From Halarchaeoplasma sp046498385 (GTDB lineage: Archaea > Thermoplasmatota > Thermoplasmata > Halarchaeoplasmatales > Halarchaeoplasmataceae): DNA of 9,360 nt. Made by a program: the position numbers and the translations under genes. Shown in pieces: positions 1 to 5,950 of this stretch (within the stretch, counting starts at the first letter, position 1; each line of letters opens with the position of its first letter). The DNA lies in NCBI GenBank assembly GCA_046498385.1, contig JAWOAU010000019.1, positions 1 to 9,360 on the forward strand, written 5' to 3'. Under the pieces are notes generated by a model. It was not told where the DNA came from. It was given only the letters and a program-made list of their open reading frames with translations, and made no database searches.

Positions 1-1
1 T

Positions 2-841
2 AATCACCTGTACGCTTTCGGAGAAGGAGAAGTTTTACAACTGACGAAGGATGATGATTTATACATGCTGCTGACAGTGGTGTTGGCCGCCGCTCTTGGG
101 GTTCTGCCGCTTTTTTTCAAGTATAAAAAACTGAGCGGTAGTCGTTATCACATAAAAAAGGAGGAAGATGTTTCTAAAACGATCATGGAGAAGATAACAA
201 GTTCGTCAGACCTGCGTGTTGTATTATTAAGCGTGATCATGATTGCTGCCGGACTTTACCTAAAATCATACACCATCGATGAATCGATGACATATGGATT
301 TCAAACTATGCCATATCGTGAGGAGGGTTTTCTTTTATTGTTCTTCGGGGTGTTTCTTTTTGTAATAGGTTCTTTTATTAGAAGGGTGAAAAAATCCCAT
401 ACCTACTTACTACCTCCTCCACCGGAAGGTTACGCGGCACACGATAAAACCATCGATGAACCCATATGGATCACTATCAAACATACCAAAGATCTTCGTG
501 TGATGACTTTGGGGATTTTTATAATCTTGTTCGGTTTGTTCATCTTCGTATACGGTCCATGGATATTATTCCTCCTACCTTTCGGTTACTATTTACCATG
601 GAGTCCACAGCCATACTTAATAATAGGTATAGCAGTCACTGTTTATGGGATGTTCAAAAATAAAAGAAAATCTTTAGATAATACTCTTCCCTCCCCAGAT
701 AACACATACATCAGAAAACCGGGTATGAAAAGATGCCCGGGGTGCAGCCAAGAGGCGGTGGTTGTGGAGGAGGATAACTCCGCATTCTGCGAACACTGCG
801 GTTATTCGTCCATGGATTTTTCTTCTGAGGCGAGAAGATGA
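2..841 (+). CDS. Multi-pass membrane protein with internal duplication and C-terminal zinc ribbon (5' end may lie outside the window)
   Basis: I do not recognise the family. Counting from the ATG at base 65 (258 residues), hydrophobic segments lie near residues 2-18, 50-66, 88-105, 144-174 and 184-197. The second and third segments are echoed by the last two: SSDLRVV and TKDLRVM both introduce a pair of membrane segments that ends in a basic stretch, so the protein looks internally duplicated. The tail has CPGC (224-227) and CEHC (242-245), a zinc ribbon probably facing the cytoplasm. The reading frame stays open from base 2 to the ATG with no stop, giving 21 more residues (beginning NHLYAFGEGEV) that look like an external domain ahead of the first membrane segment. 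The true start may therefore be upstream. Alternatively, GGATGATG at 49-56 could serve as a weak ribosome site for base 65. The stop overlaps the RHS start as ATGA. Confidence 0.6.
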   Translation, partial: NHLYAFGEGEVLQLTKDDDLYMLLTVVLAAALGVLPLFFKYKKLSGSRYHIKKEEDVSKTIMEKITSSSDLRVVLLSVIMIAAGLYLKSYTIDESMTYGFQTMPYREEGFLLLFFGVFLFVIGSFIRRVKKSHTYLLPPPPEGYAAHDKTIDEPIWITIKHTKDLRVMTLGIFIILFGLFIFVYGPWILFLLPFGYYLPWSPQPYLIIGIAVTVYGMFKNKRKSLDNTLPSPDNTYIRKPGMKRCPGCSQEAVVVEEDNSAFCEHCGYSSMDFSSEARR

Positions 842-1968
842 ACTATCGACTGATCGTGCACCCTGATGGGGAAGCAGGCATACCGTGGGCGTCCTACAGC
901 TACTCCCTGGACGGTCGTCGAGTGGGTAAGGAATATACCTGGGAAGAGAAACCGAGTACCGATGATCTCTACACGGTACATTACCTGTATGTCGACATGA
1001 ATGCACAGCATTCATTAGAGTTCCGGAACTCGTTCCGGATAAATGGGCAGAACGTGGTGTACGAGCTCGGAGAGAATCATCCTACGGTGAGGTACACCCA
1101 TCCGCTTGCTTGCGATGGTGGTGCGTGCGGGCCGACCGCACATATGTTCGTCGATGCGCCTATAAGTGCGGTGGTTGACGGTGTGAAGTACTACTATCTC
1201 TACGATGCTCTGGGTTCGGTGACCGAGTTGATAGATGAGGAGGAGAACGTGGTCAATCGATACAGGTACACCCCCTTCGGCGAGTCGTTGTATAAAGAGG
1301 AAGGAGTGTTCAACCCGTACCAATATACTGGCCGCAGGTACGACAACGAGACCGGACAGTACTACTACCGTGCGAGGATGTACTCGCCTGGACAAGGACG
1401 GTTCCTTAGCCAGGATCCCATGAGCATCGATGGGCCTAACATGTACGCGTATGCCAGGAACAACCCGATAATGTTCCGGGATCCAACCGGGAGATGGCCA
1501 CCCTTCTGGGGACCGCCGACGCATATCAATGGAGGTGGTGGTTCGTCAGTAACGAAGTGCCCTGAAATCTGGTATTGGGATACATTTGAAGATTGTATGA
1601 ATGCAGGTAATTCTTATAAAAAGTGTAAAGAGTATTGTTTTGGTTATGAAGAGGGGAATGGTAATGGTGCAGAATGTAAAGTTTCCATTAGATTGTGGGG
1701 ACATCAAATAATATGCAATCGAAAGGCTACTGAAGAAATATATTTTGCTTTACAAGGGCATCGAGCATCAGATAATGTAGATATAATTACAAACTTTTTA
1801 ATCCCCATTGGATTAATAGCCGCTACACCTCCTATAGGGGCCGTTGCTGCTTCCGTGGGATATTATAGGTATTTTGCACAAAAATGTTACGACCAAAATT
1901 TAGGATTGCAAATCAGACAAACATGGTTTTTTACTTTCCCTCTTCTTCGTTGTGTAGGGGCGGGATAA
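838..1968 (+). CDS. Short RHS-family protein with RHS core-associated module and variable cysteine-rich C-terminal tip (putative polymorphic toxin)
   Basis: Residues 18-33 hold a YD-repeat-like piece (SYSLDGRRVGKEY). Residues 117-217 are a full RHS core-associated domain: YYYLYDALGSV, RYRYTPFGE, YTGRRYDNETGQYYYRARMYSPGQGRFL, SQDP and the closing YAYARNNPIMFRDPTG. In RHS proteins this module forms the end of the shell and the residues after it are a variable toxin. Here the tip (about 222-376) is unlike the core: its DNA turns AT-rich near base 1555, it has eight cysteines (241, 253, 263, 267, 280, 293, 350, 372), and residues 315-342 are hydrophobic, suggesting a secreted or membrane-acting domain. 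I recognise no known toxin fold. At 376 residues it is far shorter than usual RHS proteins, so the N-terminal shell and any export region are missing. The ATG overlaps the preceding stop, and GAGGCGAG at 827-834 could act as ribosome site. It may be a functional short form or a truncated gene. Confidence 0.85.
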   Translation: MNYRLIVHPDGEAGIPWASYSYSLDGRRVGKEYTWEEKPSTDDLYTVHYLYVDMNAQHSLEFRNSFRINGQNVVYELGENHPTVRYTHPLACDGGACGPTAHMFVDAPISAVVDGVKYYYLYDALGSVTELIDEEENVVNRYRYTPFGESLYKEEGVFNPYQYTGRRYDNETGQYYYRARMYSPGQGRFLSQDPMSIDGPNMYAYARNNPIMFRDPTGRWPPFWGPPTHINGGGGSSVTKCPEIWYWDTFEDCMNAGNSYKKCKEYCFGYEEGNGNGAECKVSIRLWGHQIICNRKATEEIYFALQGHRASDNVDIITNFLIPIGLIAATPPIGAVAASVGYYRYFAQKCYDQNLGLQIRQTWFFTFPLLRCVGAG

Positions 1969-1972
1969 TAAT

Positions 1973-2236
1973 ATGTTGGCATATGTTTCAGTAATAGGTT
2001 TTTTGTTGAATATCATAATATTCAGTACTGTTCGGTCTAAATATAACGATAAATCATTAGAACTAGTTAGCTATTACATCGCTGGTATTTTTTTGTTTAT
2101 CTTATACTATGGTGATGATTTAAATGGTTTTTCTGAAAGAAATGTCTTACATTTTATAATTATGGTCGGTATTGTCACAATAATATTTTTGATTAGTCTA
2201 TATAAACCTATAAGAAAAAAAATTGAAAAGAGGTAG
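1973..2236 (+). CDS. Small three-segment membrane protein, candidate immunity protein for the RHS tip
   Basis: This 87-residue protein is almost all membrane: hydrophobic stretches near residues 3-20, 31-47 and 58-77, with a basic tail (KPIRKKIEKR). No family is recognised. It begins 4 bases after the RHS stop and shares the AT-rich composition of the RHS tip rather than of the RHS core. In RHS and other polymorphic toxin loci the gene directly after the toxin tip usually encodes its immunity protein, and membrane immunity proteins are common where the toxin acts on or across the membrane. The role is inferred from position, size and composition only. The ribosome site is weak (GGGGCGGGAT at 1957-1966), which would fit translation coupled to the gene before it. 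Confidence 0.65.
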   Translation: MLAYVSVIGFLLNIIIFSTVRSKYNDKSLELVSYYIAGIFLFILYYGDDLNGFSERNVLHFIIMVGIVTIIFLISLYKPIRKKIEKR

Positions 2237-2240
2237 TTAT

Positions 2241-2972
2241 ATGGGTTTTGGTTATACAAAGGATGATGCGAAAACACTTCTGAGAGCACAATATGTTATG
2301 ATATTGACGCTTATTTTTTGGGGTTCCTCTACATTTTGTATAGAGGTGACTACAGGTGAATCGACTCATTTTTCGCTAGCGATATCTCTCTCCTTGTTGT
2401 TCTGTACTGTGGGTTTGGCCACTATGGTTATATTGAATAAGGCTCTTATAATTTCCAGAGTACAATGCAAAGTTATACTACTTTGGTCGAAAGGTAAATT
2501 TGAAAAGGCAGAGAAGCTAATAGATAAGAAAATCGATAAGGATTTTTTTGGATTACGTCATCTTTGGATGAATATTAAAGCGATGATGATGATAAAGAAA
2601 AAAAGGTTAGATGAAGCTGAAAAAATGCTTAATAAGCTTGAAATAACATATCCTATCTCTTGGCGGGTGCCGTATCATAAAGCATGTTTAGAAAGTGTAA
2701 AGGGTAACTCTAAAGAATCCTTAAGATACCTGATTAAATCGTTGCAAAAATTAGAAGAATTTAAAAAGACCAAAAAGAACCCAATTTATAAATTCTGGTC
2801 GAAGAGATGGAGACCTAGGTTGATATCATATGCTATAAAAGATGAGGATTTAAGTAAACTTAGAGAGAGTAAGGAGTTTTGGCGTTTTGTAAATTATTTT
2901 GATCAAACTGGTGAAATATATACTTGTGAAACTAAACAAAAACGTCCGCCTTATGAGATTAGGCGATCGTGA
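2241..2972 (+). CDS. Membrane-anchored TPR-like protein, second gene after the RHS tip
   Basis: A TTG at 2223 would add six residues, but the ATG at 2241 has GAGGT (2230-2234) 6 bases upstream and gives a 243-residue product, so I chose it. Two membrane segments lie near residues 17-35 and 46-67. The rest is helical and resembles tetratricopeptide repeats: KGKFEKAEKLIDKK (85-98), KKRLDEAEKMLNKLE (120-134), and a third unit around 141-172. It closes with DEDLSKLRESKEFWRFV (201-217), a typical TPR end-cap pattern in which a residue pair such as DL precedes LR and a short F-containing helix. It starts 4 bases after the small membrane gene and shares its AT-rich composition, so the two probably form one transcript with the RHS gene. 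It could be a second immunity or accessory protein, or cargo carried with the tip cassette. Confidence 0.7.
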   Translation: MGFGYTKDDAKTLLRAQYVMILTLIFWGSSTFCIEVTTGESTHFSLAISLSLLFCTVGLATMVILNKALIISRVQCKVILLWSKGKFEKAEKLIDKKIDKDFFGLRHLWMNIKAMMMIKKKRLDEAEKMLNKLEITYPISWRVPYHKACLESVKGNSKESLRYLIKSLQKLEEFKKTKKNPIYKFWSKRWRPRLISYAIKDEDLSKLRESKEFWRFVNYFDQTGEIYTCETKQKRPPYEIRRS

Positions 2973-2982
2973 TTGCGATTAA

Positions 2983-3135
2983 GGTGCCAACGGACGCAGA
3001 ACCAGCATGCGTGAGGCCGACGGTGACACGACCTACTACGACTACGATGCCCAGGGCCGCCTTATCAACGTCTCCTATCCCGACGGCACCGCAACGGCCT
3101 ACGAATACGACAGAAGGAGTAATATCCTTCACTGA
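2983..3135 (+). pseudogene. Stranded RHS/YD-repeat fragment
   Basis: Between an in-frame TAA (2980-2982) and a TGA (3133-3135) the frame reads as classic YD repeats: ANGRRTSM, then TTYYDYDAQGRLINVSYPDG, then TAYEYDRRSN. The DNA is GC-rich like the RHS core at 838-1550 and unlike the AT-rich genes just upstream. The only ATG (3007) would give 42 residues. The match to RHS repeats stops around base 3123. YD repeats normally lie N-terminal to the core-associated module, so this piece is out of order relative to the intact core upstream. It is best read as a remnant of another RHS gene copy, or of the ancestral gene, displaced when the tip cassette arrived. Confidence 0.8.
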
Positions 3136-3336
3136 ATTGGTTTCTTTGAACTCCACAATCATATCCACATCACCTCAGACACAGGATACCTGATACTTCT
3201 ATCTCCGAACCTTTACCTCGTTTCTTTGGGTGGCACATTCCACCATAATTTTTTTCTGTCCGCTCTTTTTTTACCTCACCGGTTTTCCCCGGTTTTCAAC
3301 AGATATTTATAAGACTAGGTTAGTTCAAAGATTTAG
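3136..3336. other. Intergenic region between RHS remnant and TraB-family gene
   Basis: No convincing gene. Two runs of seven T (3249-3255 and 3266-3272) could stop plus-strand transcripts coming from the RHS locus, since archaeal terminators are often simple U-rich tracts. A short ACCGG/CCGGT inverted repeat with a 6-base loop lies at 3279-3294. The last 35 bases hold the TraB promoter. On the minus strand a GAGGTGAT site stands before a short open frame near 3160; see the findings. Confidence 0.5.
3298..3312 (+). promoter_or_regulatory. TATA-box promoter for the TraB-family gene
   Basis: TTTATAA at 3306-3312, preceded by the purine-rich AACAGA (3298-3303) where a BRE element would lie. The centre of the box is about 28 bases before the ATG at 3337. 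Archaeal transcription starts roughly 25-27 bases after the TATA centre, so the transcript would begin at or within a base or two of the start codon, that is leaderless. No Shine-Dalgarno site is present, which agrees. Confidence 0.75.
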
Positions 3337-4026
3337 ATGATCACCCTCATAGGCATAGCCCACGTATTCGACGTCCACGACCGTTTAAGGGATGAGATCC
3401 GATCCAGAAGACCGGAGGTCGTGGCTGTGGAGTTAGATAAGGCGAGATATGAAGCATTGGGTAAACCTCAGTCCAGCAAGGGCTCCCCTCTGATCTACAG
3501 GGTGATGGCATACATCCAGAAAAGGATAGGAGAGGAGTACGGCGTAGTACCCGGGAGCGAGATGAAGGTTGCAGTGGATATGGCCCGGGAGATAGGTGCA
3601 TCGGTTGCCTTTATCGACCTACCGGCTACCTACACCTTCAAGCGGTTGATGGATGCCATGACGTTTAAAGAAAAAGTATACTTGGTTTTCGGTGTATTGG
3701 CCGGGCTCTTCATTGGAAAAAAAAAGATCGACGAGGAGATGGAAAATTTTCAAGAAAACGAAGAGAGTTACATGCAGGTCGTCGAAAAAAATATGCCGTC
3801 GATCGCCCGTGTGCTCATAGATGAAAGAAACACATTCATGGCGAGGAACATCGTTGAACTGGAAAGGCGCTTCGGAGATGTGGTGGCGATTGTGGGAGAC
3901 GGGCACGCTAGAGGTCTGATCAAAGAGTTAGAGGATAAGGACCTTGAAGTGATCAGATTAAAGGAGATGATGAAGGAGAGGGGGGGAGACCAAGTGAACT
4001 TTTCTTTCAGCTACGACGTTCAGTGA
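3337..4026 (+). CDS. TraB/PrgY/GumN-family protein, short form
   Basis: The 229-residue product shows the TraB-family signature in order: the N-terminal GIAHVFDV (6-13, the family's G-x-x-H motif), PEVVAVELD (26-34), PGSEM (72-76), ERNTFMARNI (163-172) and VVAIVGDGHARGL (182-194), the second G-x-G-H motif. The founding member, enterococcal TraB/PrgY, blocks pheromone activity. The conserved histidines and acids suggest a metal-dependent peptidase-like activity, but the role of archaeal members is not established. Longer archaeal members carry several membrane segments after the conserved domain; this one ends soon after the domain and has only one hydrophobic stretch, residues 114-127. It has its own leaderless promoter. 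Its 3' end overlaps the convergent metalloprotease gene by 7 bases. The family call is firm; the function is unknown. Confidence 0.88.
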   Translation: MITLIGIAHVFDVHDRLRDEIRSRRPEVVAVELDKARYEALGKPQSSKGSPLIYRVMAYIQKRIGEEYGVVPGSEMKVAVDMAREIGASVAFIDLPATYTFKRLMDAMTFKEKVYLVFGVLAGLFIGKKKIDEEMENFQENEESYMQVVEKNMPSIARVLIDERNTFMARNIVELERRFGDVVAIVGDGHARGLIKELEDKDLEVIRLKEMMKERGGDQVNFSFSYDVQ

Positions 4027-4934
4027 CCGTCCTTTTCAAAATCATCGTAATACTGATGATAGATATCATATTCATCATCATCGTCTTTGGAGAAACAGAC
4101 CGCTATCCACACAGCTCCGATCGAAGCCTGACCAGCTACTAAAATTAAGGTCAGATACTCTCCGATACCCCAACCGCTTTCCGCCTCTCTTATGTGCTCT
4201 ATCTCCTCTAGACAAAGGGGACAGAATTCAGTTGGCGGTGGTTCGGAATAATCATCCACCTTTATCTCGACCGAAGAAGACATGACGCACCTTCCGGCGG
4301 ATTCGTCACAGTGGTGCTCGTATTCCTCATCCTCATGCCGGGACCCGTGACCTATGCCTACAAGACTGATCAAGTGTCCGAACTCATGTATCAAAACCGA
4401 GGTCTCTACATCGTTTATCTCAAGGTTAGAACTCTTTTCGGTTACGGTTCTTATGGTGTGCTTGAACATAACTATGTTCTCACCGCCAAAAGAAAGTCCG
4501 AGTACGTTGGATTTCTCATTCCACACCCCGTCGAGATAAAGTACATTCAATACCATGACCGGATCCTGCCGTTCATGAACGAAGTGTTCCTCCAGTAAAG
4601 ATTCGATGTCCTCACGATCATATCTGACCCTGCCCGGACGAGGGGCGAAAACGTCGCCGATGGTATCCCGAACATCATCCTTTTCGCACACGTCGTAAAT
4701 GATCGATATCAAAGATTCCCGGGCAACCTCGGACGGAGGGAAACCCAACACATAGTTATACTCAATGATGAGTTCGCTGTACCTGCCATCGTCAAGGTAC
4801 ATTTGTGCATATTCGACGGAGGTGTAAAAGTCACCCCTCTCTTTGAAGTATGCTGGTAGGTAAAGAGAAGAGGTGATCATCAGGACCACTGTAAATGCCG
4901 CGATCATACCTGTATATATCTTGCTCCGATCCAG
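4020..4934 (-). CDS. Membrane-anchored zinc metalloprotease, metzincin-like
   Basis: From the ATG at 4907 the protein has 295 residues. HEFGH (174-178) is the zinc and catalytic motif, followed by GIGH (184-187), an HEDEEYEHH stretch (191-199), and C200, C207, CVM (207-209) and CPLC (229-232). The late methionine and CxxC recall archaemetzincins, whose pattern is HExxH..C..C-x-M..CxxC, but the spacing differs, so this is a divergent metzincin-like member. A membrane segment lies at residues 2-20 and another at 250-271, then a very acidic tail, so the catalytic domain is probably anchored at both ends. The frame extends 9 codons above the ATG to a CTG at 4932-4934 that has GAGGTG exactly 6 bases upstream. 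That start gives a charged LDRSK lead-in to the first membrane segment, and I include it as the possible 5' end. It is the gene after trxB and is probably cotranscribed with it. Confidence 0.75.
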   Translation of the reverse strand: MDRSKIYTGMIAAFTVVLMITSSLYLPAYFKERGDFYTSVEYAQMYLDDGRYSELIIEYNYVLGFPPSEVARESLISIIYDVCEKDDVRDTIGDVFAPRPGRVRYDREDIESLLEEHFVHERQDPVMVLNVLYLDGVWNEKSNVLGLSFGGENIVMFKHTIRTVTEKSSNLEINDVETSVLIHEFGHLISLVGIGHGSRHEDEEYEHHCDESAGRCVMSSSVEIKVDDYSEPPPTEFCPLCLEEIEHIREAESGWGIGEYLTLILVAGQASIGAVWIAVCFSKDDDDEYDIYHQYYDDFEKDGH

Positions 4935-4940
4935 TTAGAA

Positions 4941-4946
4941 CACCTC
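4941..4946 (-). promoter_or_regulatory. Shine-Dalgarno site overlapping the trxB stop codon
   Basis: On the minus strand the trxB stop forms TGAGGTG, so the GAGGTG ribosome site overlaps it. Six bases downstream is an in-frame CTG for the metalloprotease; the nearest in-frame ATG is 27 bases further on, too far to be served by this site. The same TGAGGTG arrangement occurs at 8975-8981, where an ATG follows at the same 6-base spacing. Confidence 0.55.
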
Positions 4947-5862
4947 ATATATTCGTTTTCTTCAAATCATCATAAACGGTCACCGCGGCCTCGGCCCCCT
5001 GTCCCGCTGCGGTGATACCCTGCTTGAGAGGGGAATCTATGACATCGCCGGCGGCGTAGAGGCCGGAAACAGTTGTGTGTCGTTCTTGATCGGTCTCTAT
5101 GTAACCCCCGTCGGTTGTAGACGCACCTAATTCCTGAGCCAGGGTTGAATTCGGGTTGGCCCCTATCTCGATAAAAAGCCCATCCAGGTTTAAAACACGT
5201 TCTTCATTTTTTTCTTTGATCTTGGCCCCGTTTAATCTTTCATCACCCAATAGGGAAAGGACCTCTGCGTTGAACAAGGGTTTTATGTTATCCTTTTGTT
5301 CTATTTCCTTGATCCTTATCGGCTCCGGTCTGAAAAAACTATCACGGCGATATATTATGAAAACTTCCCCGGCATACTCAGAGAGGAGCAAGGCCGACGA
5401 TAATGCCGAGTCGCCACCGCCGACCACACCGACTTTTTTGTCACCGTAAAAAGCGGCGTCGCAGGTCGCACAGTAGCTGACGCCTCTGCCAGTGAGTTCC
5501 GACTCCCGTTCGTGCCCTAGTTTTATACGCTCCGTGCCGGTAGCTAGTATGACCTTCTTACATCTGTACTCGCCCCTTCCCCCGTGTACGGTAAAATCAA
5601 GGTCCTCTCCGGATATAGATTCCACTGAATCCATCTTAACCTCGACGCCTAAGCCCTTGACCTGTTCTTCCATCTTGTTCATTAGTTCCATACCGCTTAT
5701 GTTATCGTGTGAAGGAAAATTGCACACCTCAAAGGCTTCGGACAGCATACCGCCCGGCATTTCACCGATCACAAGTGTTTTCAGATTATATCTACCTGTA
5801 TAGATCCCGGCGGTATATCCCGCCGGGCCTGCTCCCACTATTACAACGTCGTATTGTTCCAT
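4945..5862 (-). CDS. trxB: Thioredoxin reductase
   Basis: A 305-residue flavoprotein of the usual low-molecular-weight thioredoxin reductase length. It has the FAD-binding GAGPAG (10-15), the redox-active CATC (131-134), a nucleotide-binding GGGDSAL (148-154) with YRR (171-173), and the C-terminal FAD motif GLYAAGDVID (267-276). It passes electrons from a reduced cofactor through FAD to a thioredoxin-like disulfide protein in the cytoplasm. NADPH use is suggested by YRR, close to the usual HRR. However, the residues after GGGDSAL (SSALLL instead of the usual EEA-type sequence) and the RDSFFRPEP stretch differ from textbook members, so the electron donor is not certain; some archaeal members use F420. 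It is divergent from the Dph6-like gene and its stop carries the ribosome site of the downstream metalloprotease gene. Confidence 0.93.
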   Translation of the reverse strand: MEQYDVVIVGAGPAGYTAGIYTGRYNLKTLVIGEMPGGMLSEAFEVCNFPSHDNISGMELMNKMEEQVKGLGVEVKMDSVESISGEDLDFTVHGGRGEYRCKKVILATGTERIKLGHERESELTGRGVSYCATCDAAFYGDKKVGVVGGGDSALSSALLLSEYAGEVFIIYRRDSFFRPEPIRIKEIEQKDNIKPLFNAEVLSLLGDERLNGAKIKEKNEERVLNLDGLFIEIGANPNSTLAQELGASTTDGGYIETDQERHTTVSGLYAAGDVIDSPLKQGITAAGQGAEAAVTVYDDLKKTNI

Positions 5863-5884
5863 GAACTAGTATTTCAACCATATG

Positions 5885-5891
5885 TTATTAA
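5885..5891 (-). promoter_or_regulatory. TATA box for trxB
   Basis: Read on the minus strand this is TTAATAA, centred 26 bases before the trxB ATG at 5862, which predicts a leaderless transcript. No ribosome site precedes the ATG. It shares a short divergent region of 88 bases with the promoter of the Dph6-like gene. Confidence 0.6.
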
Positions 5892-5920
5892 TTCTTTTGG
5901 GAATTTGGGTGAAAACAAAG

Positions 5921-5928
5921 TTTATAAT
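5921..5928 (+). promoter_or_regulatory. TATA box for the Dph6-like gene, fixes its start
   Basis: TTTATAAT lies 24-27 bases before two adjacent ATG codons (5948 and 5951). This supports a leaderless transcript and argues against the in-frame ATG at 5882, which lies upstream of the TATA box itself. Confidence 0.7.
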
Positions 5929-5950
5929 GCTTTTCGCCGTTAGACGGATG

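Noticed and set aside
1015..1524. Long minus-strand open frame (169 codons) opposite the RHS core
   Set aside because: It lies fully antisense to the RHS core domain, is rich in arginine, valine and proline as GC-rich antisense frames usually are, and shows no motif.
2969..3193. Plus-strand 74-codon open frame and minus-strand 69-codon open frame across the RHS remnant
   Set aside because: Both are low-complexity shadows (threonine/proline rich and valine/glycine rich) of the YD-repeat frame, which alone gives recognisable protein sequence. Only the short minus-strand start region outside the remnant is kept as a weak finding.
3279..3294. ACCGG/CCGGT inverted repeat and CCGGTTTT tandem as regulatory hairpin or CRISPR-like repeat
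   Set aside because: The stem is only 5 bases and there are just two copies with no spacer structure; at most it adds to a weak terminator.
5882..5950. Longer N-terminus for the Dph6-like protein starting at 5882
   Set aside because: That start lies upstream of the TATA box at 5921-5928, and family members begin just before the SGGKDS loop as given by 5951.
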